64,000 nucleotides of DNA, from NCBI RefSeq assembly GCF_050314555.1, contig NZ_JBNPNH010000003.1, forward strand, positions 1 through 64,000, read 5' to 3'. The translations under genes were made by a program, and so were the position numbers. The notes beneath the pieces were generated by a model, which saw nothing but the letters and a program-made list of their open reading frames with translations, did no database searches and was not told the origin of the DNA. How positions within the stretch are numbered: position 1 is the first letter of the stretch; each line of letters opens with the position of its first letter. Source of the stretch: Spyradosoma sp004558035 (lineage in GTDB: Bacteria > Verrucomicrobiota > Verrucomicrobiia > Opitutales > UBA953). Positions 43,089-52,422 of this stretch are shown here, piece by piece.

Positions 43089-43859
43089 TCAGGCGTCCGT
43101 CGGCGCAGAATCCGCATTTTCCGCCGGAGTCGATCCGGCGTATTCCGCATTAAGATGCCTTCCTTCCGGATAAACGAACGCCCAGTGCACGCGGTCTCCG
43201 ATGCGCCTCCCAAGCGCCACGGACTTTTCGCGCGCCTTCACATGCGAGGGCGCGTAGCAGATAAACGGCATCAGCTTGAACTCTTCGAGATTCCCCTTTT
43301 TCGCGAGAACCCAAAGCAAATTTTTCCACGTCCACGCCTTGCGAAGCAGCTTGGAAGCTCGCGCGATTTCGTCAAGAACGCGAACTCCGAGATTCCCGGA
43401 ATCAAGCTGGATATGCTGTGGAAAATACCTTCCCGGCCCGGAGTAAATGTTCGCAGCGTAAACACCCATTCTTCCAAGGTAGAGCGCCTGATCACCGACA
43501 ATCGCGATTTCGTTCCCGAAATCCTTGCGCAGACGTTCAATCAGCGCCTTGCGGATTTCCGGATCTTGCGGAAGATTCTCCGCAATCACGTCGCGGGAGA
43601 ATTTTTTCCCGCTTCCGCCGTCTTCAAATTTTTCGCACGGCGCAGAATCGTCGACCGCATTCGGCTTTCCTTTCGGATACGCGCCGCAGCGCCACGCCTT
43701 TGCGCTCTTGTGGAAGGCAAAGGCATGTCTGCACCACTGACAGACGATGTCGTCGTTCGGGCTTTTCCACGCTTCCGGATCGAGACCGCACATGCGCATC
43801 TGGGATTCGTTGACGAATTCCAAAACGGTGCCGTCCGGATATGTGTGAGTGATTGCCAT
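43089..43859 (-). CDS. Cysteine-rich protein of unknown function inside the CRISPR-Cas locus
   Basis: 256 aa, not recognised. The N-terminal ~80 residues carry Cys24, Cys40, Cys43, Cys58 and Cys75; the C40-x2-C43-x14-C58-x16-C75 spacing suggests a zinc or iron-sulphur site (DDIVCQWCRHAFAF, AWRCGAYPKG, SAPCEKFED). A helical segment follows (PEIRKALIERLRKDFGNEIAIVGDQALYLGRMG), then a mixed region (KAWTWKNLLWVLAKKGNLEEF, RVHWAFVYPEGRH) and an Ala/Asp/Ser tail. No signal peptide or membrane segment. It sits between the array leader and the mini-array/cas3, on the cas strand, divergent from the array. Whether it is a cas accessory or a bystander is unknown. Confidence 0.75.
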   Translation of the reverse strand: MAITHTYPDGTVLEFVNESQMRMCGLDPEAWKSPNDDIVCQWCRHAFAFHKSAKAWRCGAYPKGKPNAVDDSAPCEKFEDGGSGKKFSRDVIAENLPQDPEIRKALIERLRKDFGNEIAIVGDQALYLGRMGVYAANIYSGPGRYFPQHIQLDSGNLGVRVLDEIARASKLLRKAWTWKNLLWVLAKKGNLEEFKLMPFICYAPSHVKAREKSVALGRRIGDRVHWAFVYPEGRHLNAEYAGSTPAENADSAPTDA

Positions 43860-43870
43860 TTACATTTTCA

Positions 43871-43898
43871 AAGATAGCCAAACGACGACACGCTTCAA
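43871..43898 (-). promoter_or_regulatory. Candidate promoter of the unknown gene
   Basis: On the minus strand TTGAAG (43893-43898), 16-base spacer, TATCTT (43871-43876), 11 bases before the ATG. It is divergent from the array leader. Confidence 0.4.
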
Positions 43899-44133
43899 GC
43901 CATTTTCGTGACGCTTCTTTCGTTTTTCGGTGATGGATTTCGCTCCCGAGGTAATCGCCATATCCAAGTGCTCCCGGAAATGGCGGGAGGTTCGCGAATG
44001 CGTCTCATCCCGCATGAAATCTAAGCTCTGGCGTGGTCGTTCGAGGCGAGCGTTCGTCGCCGCTGCGAAACCGGCTCGGGTTCGCGAAAGATCCGCTCTT
44101 GTCTTTGATTTTTCCCTGTGCGATTCTTCTCCA
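43899..44133 (+). promoter_or_regulatory. CRISPR leader with candidate array promoter
   Basis: The sequence before the first repeat has no gene. TTGTCT (44099-44104), 17-base spacer and GATTCT (44122-44127) would start transcription at about the first base of repeat 1 (44134). It is assigned as leader because degenerate repeats are at the other end and because repeat orientation (ending ATTGAAAC toward the spacer) matches plus-strand transcription. It also contains TTCGCGAATGCG (43991-44002), partly resembling the 5' end of the mini-array spacer. Confidence 0.6.
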
Positions 44134-47100
44134 GTCGCTCCCCTCGCGGGAGCGTGGATTGAAACATAATTTTTATTGTTGGTTTGTTGGTTTGTTGGGT
44201 CGCTCCCCTCGCGGGAGCGTGGATTGAAACTTGCGGACGCTAATTCTGCTCGCGATTTGATTTGTCGCTCCCCTCGCGGGAGCGTGGATTGAAACACAGA
44301 CTAGCCCCGCCATTGTGGCGGGGAACTCGTCGCTCCCCTCGCGGGAGCGTGGATTGAAACACCAAGGTGGGCAAACGCAGGATAGTAAAAGTCGTCGCTC
44401 CCCTCGCGGGAGCGTGGATTGAAACGTCGACAGGCTCAAAATCTTCCTGCTCCCGAGCCGTCGCTCCCCTCGCGGGAGCGTGGATTGAAACATCGAGTCG
44501 CCAACCCTCGCCAAATTGTGGCCGTCGCTCCCCTCGCGGGAGCGTGGATTGAAACAGAAGCGTATTCTCGAGGACTCCAATTCCGCGCGGTCGCTCCCCT
44601 CGCGGGAGCGTGGATTGAAACTTCATTTTTTTTAACCTCCTTTCCGCTTCGAGGTCGCTCCCCTCGCGGGAGCGTGGATTGAAACATTTTTGTCCTCCTT
44701 TCCATTACGGGCCTCGAGGTCGCTCCCCTCGCGGGAGCGTGGATTGAAACGACGCCAGCGGGCGGAGGTGGCAACCCTGCCGGGTCGCTCCCCTCGCGGG
44801 AGCGTGGATTGAAACAACACGCCTATGGCGGCGCCTAATGCTACCCAAGCAGTCGCTCCCCTCGCGGGAGCGTGGATTGAAACCAACCTTTGCCGGCCTG
44901 AGAGGTGCCGGTAGAGTCGCTCCCCTCGCGGGAGCGTGGATTGAAACGTTCCCGCGCGCCTCACGTGGGCCCATTGGGTCGTCGCTCCCCTCGCGGGAGC
45001 GTGGATTGAAACACCATTGCCAAAAAGCACCTGTGCACCAAGCACGTCGCTCCCCTCGCGGGAGCGTGGATTGAAACCAGACACGCCAGTACGCGCGCAA
45101 GGGTAACGCGCGTCGCTCCCCTCGCGGGAGCGTGGATTGAAACCGAGTGGTATGAGCTGGTCAAAATGGCGCGGGAGGTCGCTCCCCTCGCGGGAGCGTG
45201 GATTGAAACGTCCGCGGCGGGGACACCGTCGCGGATTTTTTTGTCGCTCCCCTCGCGGGAGCGTGGATTGAAACCACATCGGGCCTCGAGGTCGAGGCGG
45301 TTAATAAGTCGCTCCCCTCGCGGGAGCGTGGATTGAAACCACGTGGAACATGGATTAACATAGAAAGAAGGAGTCGCTCCCCTCGCGGGAGCGTGGATTG
45401 AAACCACGTGGAACAAGCTGAAAGTTATAAGCTCCGCGTCGCTCCCCTCGCGGGAGCGTGGATTGAAACTTGGTGGCTTTAGCCAACCTATAAAGATTAA
45501 CGTCGCTCCCCTCGCGGGAGCGTGGATTGAAACTTAAACAACAATGCAACACAGTTTTGACATGATGTCGCTCCCCTCGCGGGAGCGTGGATTGAAACCA
45601 GCCTTTACCTGCCTGAGAGGTGCCGGTAGAGTCGCTCCCCTCGCGGGAGCGTGGATTGAAACCAAATACGCCAATAGCCGCGGAGAGGGAGCACCGGTCG
45701 CTCCCCTCGCGGGAGCGTGGATTGAAACATGTTAAATTTTTCGTAGGTTAAAAATTTAAGGTCGCTCCCCTCGCGGGAGCGTGGATTGAAACTGCGTTTC
45801 TGCGTGCGCGGGCGTGCGCGCCGCCGTCGCTCCCCTCGCGGGAGCGTGGATTGAAACACGCGCGTCGAAGTGCGCGACGAAACGCCGGGTGTCGCTCCCC
45901 TCGCGGGAGCGTGGATTGAAACAAGCAAAAATTTTAGCGACAGTGCCAACGGCATGTCGCTCCCCTCGCGGGAGCGTGGATTGAAACTCGCTTGGCAAGT
46001 TGGTTCGTCCGCGGCGGGGAGTCGCTCCCCTCGCGGGAGCGTGGATTGAAACCGTGCTTCCCCTGCGCGCGTACTGGCGTATCTGGTCGCTCCCCTCGCG
46101 GGAGCGTGGATTGAAACTTTATCCTCCTTTCTCGCTTCGGCCTCTAAGTCGTCGCTCCCCTCGCGGGAGCGTGGATTGAAACCCTGAGGACTTCTTCCTC
46201 GCCCAGCTTGGCGATTGTCGCTCCCCTCGCGGGAGCGTGGATTGAAACCAGCCTTTACCTGCCTGGGTCTCATTAGGCGAGTCGCTCCCCTCGCGGGAGC
46301 GTGGATTGAAACCAGCTCCAACGCTTTTATGAGCGACAGGCGCGTGGTGTCGCTCCCCTCGCGGGAGCGTGGATTGAAACAACTCCAGCGCTTTTATGAG
46401 CGACAGGCGCGTGGGTCGCTCCCCTCGCGGGAGCGTGGATTGAAACGCTCGGCGTGCAGTTTAACCAGACTGGCACGAGTCGCTCCCCTCGCGGGAGCGT
46501 GGATTGAAACGTCAACCGGCTCAAAATCTTCTCGATCCCGAGCGTCGCTCCCCTCGCGGGAGCGTGGATTGAAACATGACGTCTCAATAAAAAGGGGGGC
46601 GATCCCTCGTCGCTCCCCTCGCGGGAGCGTGGATTGAAACGCGCCTTTACACGCAGGAAATCACTATTGCACGGTCGCTCCCCTCGCGGGAGCGTGGATT
46701 GAAACCTCTCCCCGTCTGAAATTTCAACTTCCTTCCCGTGTCGCTCCCCTCGCGGGAGCGTGGATTGAAACAATTTATGTTTTAATTTAATTAACCTTAG
46801 CGATGTCGCTCCCCTCGCGGGAGCGTGGATTGAAACGCGTCGTAAGCTGTCTGCCTATACCACACTATAGTCGCTCCCCTCGCGGGAGCGTGGATTGAAA
46901 CCTCTATGGCGTAATCGCGGAATCAAAGAACGCCGTCGCTCCCCTCGCGGGAGCGTGGATTGAAACTTCTCGTTCCCGAGCCATTTTTACAAGCTCGGTC
47001 GCTCCCCTCGCGGGAGCGTGGATTGAAACCATGATTGTTCCTTTGGTTGATTGTTGATTGTTTGTCGCTCCCCTCGCGGGAGCGTGGATTGAAACAACGC

Positions 47101-49891
47101 CTTCCGGCGGGGGTGGCAACCCCGCCGGGTCGCTCCCCTCGCGGGAGCGTGGATTGAAACTTCGTTCCCTCGCGATTGGCGTGGATCCATTGGTCGCTCC
47201 CCTCGCGGGAGCGTGGATTGAAACACAACCCATTGTGAATAACTGACCCCACCCCTCGTCGCTCCCCTCGCGGGAGCGTGGATTGAAACCGGATCTGCTG
47301 CCGCCTCCAAAGCGGAGGACTGTTGTCGCTCCCCTCGCGGGAGCGTGGATTGAAACATGAGGCTTGTTATTCTCGAACTGCGCTCCGTGGTCGCTCCCCT
47401 CGCGGGAGCGTGGATTGAAACCTTTTCCATGATTGTTCCTTGGTTGTGGTTGAGTCGCTCCCCTCGCGGGAGCGTGGATTGAAACAATTAGGCGCCCATT
47501 AAAAGGGCGCCCCTTAAAGGTCGCTCCCCTCGCGGGAGCGTGGATTGAAACTTTCGACAAACCTGCGGCGCGTTGCCGCGGGTAGTCGCTCCCCTCGCGG
47601 GAGCGTGGATTGAAACCCGTGTTTTCGTCCCACGAGAGCAGCGCGCCGCCGTCGCTCCCCTCGCGGGAGCGTGGATTGAAACGGATAAACGAGCTGGATG
47701 AACGCGAAGCGCTGGAGTCGCTCCCCTCGCGGGAGCGTGGATTGAAACTCTCGACATTTCGATCCCGACGAAATCGCGCCCGTCGCTCCCCTCGCGGGAG
47801 CGTGGATTGAAACTCCTGCCGCGCTCCTCGCGGCTTGGCACAACCGTCGCTCCCCTCGCGGGAGCGTGGATTGAAACGCTTCTTCATTTTTAACCTCCTT
47901 TCTCGCTTCGGTCGCTCCCCTCGCGGGAGCGTGGATTGAAACAATTGCAGCGTTTTTATGAGCGACAGGCCCGAGGTCGCTCCCCTCGCGGGAGCGTGGA
48001 TTGAAACCATGATTTTACCTTTGGTTGATTGTTGATTGTTGTCGCTCCCCTCGCGGGAGCGTGGATTGAAACTCCTGCTCGCGAGCAGTATTAATCTCCT
48101 GCTCCTGTCGCTCCCCTCGCGGGAGCGTGGATTGAAACCATGATTTTACCTTTGGTTGATTGTTGATTGTTGTCGCTCCCCTCGCGGGAGCGTGGATTGA
48201 AACTTGATGGATGTGCTCAAGGTGACGCGCTTCTCCGCGTCGCTCCCCTCGCGGGAGCGTGGATTGAAACTTCACGCTCTCGCGCCATTTTGACGAGCTC
48301 ATAGTCGCTCCCCTCGCGGGAGCGTGGATTGAAACACTAAAAATACCCATTGATTACCTCCTATCAAAGTCGCTCCCCTCGCGGGAGCGTGGATTGAAAC
48401 ATTAAAGCTTTTGAAATTATCCACATTTATCCAGTCGCTCCCCTCGCGGGAGCGTGGATTGAAACACTCCCAGTTTTTTCGAGCCTGTCCCCCAAAAACG
48501 TCGCTCCCCTCGCGGGAGCGTGGATTGAAACATAATCTATCGTCGTTTGATAGATTGCTGACGAGTCGCTCCCCTCGCGGGAGCGTGGATTGAAACTTTT
48601 CCATGATTGTTCCTTTGGTTGTGGTTGATGTCGCTCCCCTCGCGGGAGCGTGGATTGAAACTGTAGTCATACGCCAAAACAGGCGCGCACGGAGGTCGCT
48701 CCCCTCGCGGGAGCGTGGATTGAAACCTGCGAAGCGGCGAAGGCTGCGGCGAAGGCGGCGTCGCTCCCCTCGCGGGAGCGTGGATTGAAACAGCAGGGCA
48801 AGAGCTCCTTCGCCGTCGTCGCTGTCGCTCCCCTCGCGGGAGCGTGGATTGAAACTTGAGGGAGTGGATGCGCGGCATTCGCCCAGCGCGTCGCTCCCCT
48901 CGCGGGAGCGTGGATTGAAACGCTCGAGATTGCCGACGCTCCCCATGATGGCGGGTCGCTCCCCTCGCGGGAGCGTGGATTGAAACCAAACCTGCGCCGC
49001 GGCGGAAAAGTAGCCGCGGTCGCTCCCCTCGCGGGAGCGTGGATTGAAACGTTCCACATCACGACAAACACGGGGGAAATGTGTCGCTCCCCTCGCGGGA
49101 GCGTGGATTGAAACACTGCGGGAACGTCCCGCTCGAGGTTGCCCACGTCGCTCCCCTCGCGGGAGCGTGGATTGAAACATGCTGGCACGGGATAGGGCAC
49201 TTCGTCGCCGAGTCGCTCCCCTCGCGGGAGCGTGGATTGAAACATGGCTTGCGGGACGGGAAAGACGCAGACCGCGTCGCTCCCCTCGCGGGAGCGTGGA
49301 TTGAAACTTTAACGCTATAAGAAAATTCACGAAGGAGGCGTCGCTCCCCTCGCGGGAGCGTGGATTGAAACTGAAACTGCGCCCGAATTTACGCGTCCGC
49401 GTTGTCGCTCCCCTCGCGGGAGCGTGGATTGAAACCAAAACACCAATTCGCCGTCGGGCGTGAGCATGGTCGCTCCCCTCGCGGGAGCGTGGATTGAAAC
49501 CCGAAGGAGTAGGGGATACCCTCATTACGCGATACAAGTCGCTCCCCTCGCGGGAGCGTGGATTGAAACCGTTTTGGAAACAGTTTCGCCTTTCAGCGCG
49601 GCCGTCGCTCCCCTCGCGGGAGCGTGGATTGAAACCACGTGGAACAAGCCGAACGCTATAAGTTTTGTCGCTCCCCTCGCGGGAGCGTGGATTGAAACAA
49701 CTCCGTGGAAATCCGGTTCACGGCGTTCCGCGTCGCTCCCCTCGCGGGAGCGTGGATTGAAACACGTAGATGCCCGCGTAAACGCCCGTCGTGTCGGTCG
49801 CTCCCTCACGGGAGCGCGGATTGAAACCGGCTGACGTGTTTTCCGCATGCGCGGCGCGAAGTCGCTCCCTCACGGGAGCGTGGATTGAAGC
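44134..49891 (+). CRISPR. Large type I-C CRISPR array
   Basis: By hand count 87 identical 32-nt repeats plus 2 degenerate 31-nt repeats (49797-49827 and 49861-49891), i.e. about 88 spacers of mostly 32-36 nt. The repeat begins GTCGCTCCCC and ends GTGGATTGAAAC, with hairpin arms CGCTCCC and GGGAGCG, a I-C type repeat suited to Cas5c cleavage. Degeneration is confined to the distal end, which fixes the leader at the left. One spacer is present twice exactly (48008-48040 and 48139-48171), and many others form families of diverged versions. All open frames in this region on either strand are artefacts of the repeats. Confidence 0.98.
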
Positions 49892-51010
49892 GCGCTCGAC
49901 GCGTTCACGCAGAGCGAGCTCGCGACCAACGCGCGGCTGAAGCTCATCTACGACACGCAGTACACGCGAGCGCGCGCGCAGATTCAGCGCAGGGACGACA
50001 TCGAGAGCGGCGCGCTGAAGCTGTTCCCGGCGCAGGAACTGAAGCGCGGCGGCGCGCGAAAGAAGCCGCGCGATTGGAAAAAGCGGTGGCAGGATGCGGG
50101 CGGAAAGCTCGTCGAGGGACGCATGGTCGCCCTCGTCGACGACCCGATCTGGGCGCGCATTTCGCGCTGGGGCGACCCGCTCCCGCCGTTCGACTACAAT
50201 TCCGGCATGAAGCTCTTCAAGGTTTCGCGCGCGAACGCGATTCGGCTCGGTTTGCTGCCGAAGCCGGAAAGCGCGGCGCGCAAGGCGAAGCCCGAAAGCG
50301 GCGAGAAACGCCCCGTTCCCGCGCCCGAAACGCCGAAGGCGAGCGACATTGCCAAGGCGAAGCTCGAACGCGCGCGTGAGGCGATTTTGGGCATTCCCGC
50401 GCCCGCGGAGCCGCCGCTTTCGCCGGCAATCAAGGCGAACGCGCAGATCGTCGCTAAGGCGGTGGGCGTCAAGCTCGGCGCGCCGATGACGTTCGAACAG
50501 GGCGACGGGAACAGCGTCAACCCGAACTACGCCAAGGCGCGGCGTTTCCGCGACAACTGCCAAACCTGCGTCGTCGCCTACGAAATGCGTCGAAGGGGGC
50601 TCGACGTTCAGGCCAGGGGCTCGGGAGATTCACCGCATCAGTCTGACCTCGAGGAAGGGACGCAGTTCGCTTGGAAGGACGCGACGAAGAAGAAGCTGAA
50701 ATCCTCCGGAAGGCGCGGCCATCTGAAAGCGCTCGATGACGCGACGCGCGAGAAAGGACGCTACTTCGTCGAAGTGAAGTGGGCCCGAGGGAGCGGTCAC
50801 GTTTTCTGTGCCGAGCGCACTCAAGACGGCGCGCTCAAACTTTACGACCCGCAAAACGCTTCGGTCGGCGATTCTTCTTCGGGGATTTTCGGAGACCGCG
50901 GGAACTACTTCGACGACATCGCGAAGAACGGGATTTCCGTTTTGAGGGTCGACGACAGAGAGGCTGACGTCAGGGTTGTTTCAGGCGTTGTCAAACGCAA
51001 CAAACCTTGA
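49889..51010 (+). pseudogene. Truncated phage MuF-type head protein fused to a papain-fold toxin domain
   Basis: An open frame starts inside the last degenerate repeat (in-frame TGA at 49886-49888) and runs to TGA at 51008-51010; no start codon exists before ATG 50123. The N-terminal part (LIYDTQYTRARAQIQRRDD ... MVALVDDPIWARISRWGDPLPPFDYNSGM) resembles the end of MuF/gp7-like minor head proteins. After an Ala/Pro/Lys linker, the C-terminal part fits a Tox-PL-like papain fold: Cys in DNCQTCVVAYEMRRRG (codon 50558), His in GHVF (50798), Asp in LYDPQ (50846). MuF-toxin fusions are a known temperate-phage toxin class. The 5' end, including any head-binding region, has been lost at the array boundary; from 50123 a 295-aa toxin-bearing protein could still be made. 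Confidence 0.7.
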
Positions 51011-51235
51011 GTTTTTCCAAACAGGCATGAAATCAAAGGAGCCTAATCGATCATGTTTCCCGTCGCTGCCGACACGAATAGCCCCGTAATCGTTAAGAAG
51101 CCTTTCCGTGAGCTCGCTCCCGAAAAAATCGTCGCCGCCGAGCCTGCCGAAGTGAATGAGCTTGCCGATGTCTTTGTTCGGATAATCACCCTCGATCGCC
51201 TTACGCGCGATTTCCGCCTTTTGTTCCAACGTCAT
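50981..51235 (-). CDS. Small protein convergent with the toxin fragment
   Basis: 84 aa, not recognised (MTLEQKAEIARKAIEGDYPNKDIG ... LTERLLNDYGAIRVG ... DRLGSFDFMPVWKNSRF). Its 3' end overlaps the MuF-toxin frame tail-to-tail by 30 bases. Acidic/neutral composition, no membrane segment. Adjacent position makes an immunity protein conceivable, but immunity genes are usually co-directional with the toxin; it may equally be a phage remnant. Confidence 0.5.
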   Translation of the reverse strand: MTLEQKAEIARKAIEGDYPNKDIGKLIHFGRLGGDDFFGSELTERLLNDYGAIRVGSDGKHDRLGSFDFMPVWKNSRFVAFDNA

Positions 51236-51317
51236 GGCGGCAGTAAACCCCTTTGAACCTCAAATTGAAAGCGAAAAAGCATGAGGAACGGACGCGCGTC
51301 GAGCGCGAGAATATCGC

Positions 51318-51346
51318 TTTAAGTTTCGGCGGGTTTGCGTTTTAAT
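51318..51346 (+). promoter_or_regulatory. Candidate promoter of the KAS III-VOC-FkbH-ACP operon
   Basis: TTTAAG (51318-51323), 17-base spacer, TTTAAT (51341-51346), with the -10 box 8 bases from the ATG at 51355. Another probable leaderless start. Confidence 0.45.
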
Positions 51347-51354
51347 CGGTGGGC

Positions 51355-52422
51355 ATGGCAAACATTCAATTCAACGGAGTCGGCATCCGCGCGGTCGCGG
51401 CGTGCGTTCCCGCGGACGTTTCGCGCAACGCGGACGCGCTGCGCGGGCTTCTGCCCGACGACGAAATTGAAAAGACGATTCACGCGATCGGCATCCGCGA
51501 AAAACGCCTCGCGCCGAAAAACGTCTGCGCCTCCGATCTCTGCGCCGCCGCCGCGGAAAAGCTCTTCGCCGACAATCCCGACGCGCCGCGCGACGAAATC
51601 GACTTCCTGCTCTTCATGAGCCAGACGGCGGATTTCCGCACGCCCGCGACCGCGCCGATTCTCCAGCATCGGCTCGGGCTCCCGCAGAGCTGCGCCGCGC
51701 TCGACCTTTCGCTCGCGTGTTCCGGCTACGTCTACGCGCTTTCGACCGCGTTCGCCTACGCCGCGCTTCCCGGCGTGCGTCGCGTGCTGCTGCTCGACGG
51801 CGAAACGTATTCCAAGTGCGTCAATCCGCGCGACCGCGTCAATGCGCCGCTTTACGGCGACGCGGGAACGGCGACGCTCGTCGAAAAATCGCCCGAATTC
51901 GGCGCCGCCCACTTCACGCTGAAGACCGACGGCGGCGGCGCGGACGTCGTGAAGATTCCCGCCGGAGGCAGCCGCGTTCCCGCGAGCGCGGAGACGCTGC
52001 GCGAGGAAACCGACGCGGAGGGCAACGTCCGCTCCGGGTGCGAAGTCCGCATGAACGGTATGGACGTATTCAATTTCGCGATACGCAGCGTTCCCGCCGT
52101 GACGAAGGAAACGGCGGCGCGCGCGGGATTCGCGCCCGCGGACGCGGACTGCGTCGTCTTCCACCAGGCGAACAGAATGATGACGGACTTCCTCGCGGCG
52201 CGCATGAAGATCGCGCCCGAAAAAATTTTGTATTCGCTCGGCGAATACGGGAACACGAGCTCGGCGTCGATTCCGCTGACGCTCGCCGCGCGCGGAAACG
52301 CCCTCGCCGCGCGGGAACGCGCCCTGCTCTGCGGCTTCGGCGCCGGGCTTTCCTGGGCCGCCGCCGCGCTCTCGCTCGCGCCGACGAAATTTTCGGAACC
52401 CTTCGACTTCAACCCGACATGA
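51355..52422 (+). CDS. Beta-ketoacyl-ACP synthase III-like enzyme
   Basis: 355-aa thiolase-fold condensing enzyme. Catalytic triad: Cys122 in LDLSLACSGYVYAL, His270 in CVVFHQANRMM, and Asn300 in GEYGNTSSASIPL, all intact. A GTG two codons upstream is an alternative start. Housekeeping FabH would normally sit with fab genes; here the gene begins a four-gene operon with an FkbH-type protein and a dedicated ACP, so it more likely condenses or transfers a specialised acyl group (as RkD-type KAS III enzymes do in tetronate formation). The role is inferred from context. Confidence 0.85.
   Translation: MANIQFNGVGIRAVAACVPADVSRNADALRGLLPDDEIEKTIHAIGIREKRLAPKNVCASDLCAAAAEKLFADNPDAPRDEIDFLLFMSQTADFRTPATAPILQHRLGLPQSCAALDLSLACSGYVYALSTAFAYAALPGVRRVLLLDGETYSKCVNPRDRVNAPLYGDAGTATLVEKSPEFGAAHFTLKTDGGGADVVKIPAGGSRVPASAETLREETDAEGNVRSGCEVRMNGMDVFNFAIRSVPAVTKETAARAGFAPADADCVVFHQANRMMTDFLAARMKIAPEKILYSLGEYGNTSSASIPLTLAARGNALAARERALLCGFGAGLSWAAAALSLAPTKFSEPFDFNPT

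Noticed and set aside
44161..49850. Many open frames of 60-412 codons on both strands with repeating SIHAPARGAT / FQSTLPRGER / FNPRSREGSD motifs
   Set aside because: They are translations of the CRISPR repeat in its three minus-strand frames (and SLPSRERGLK / VAPLAGAWIE on the plus strand), not proteins.
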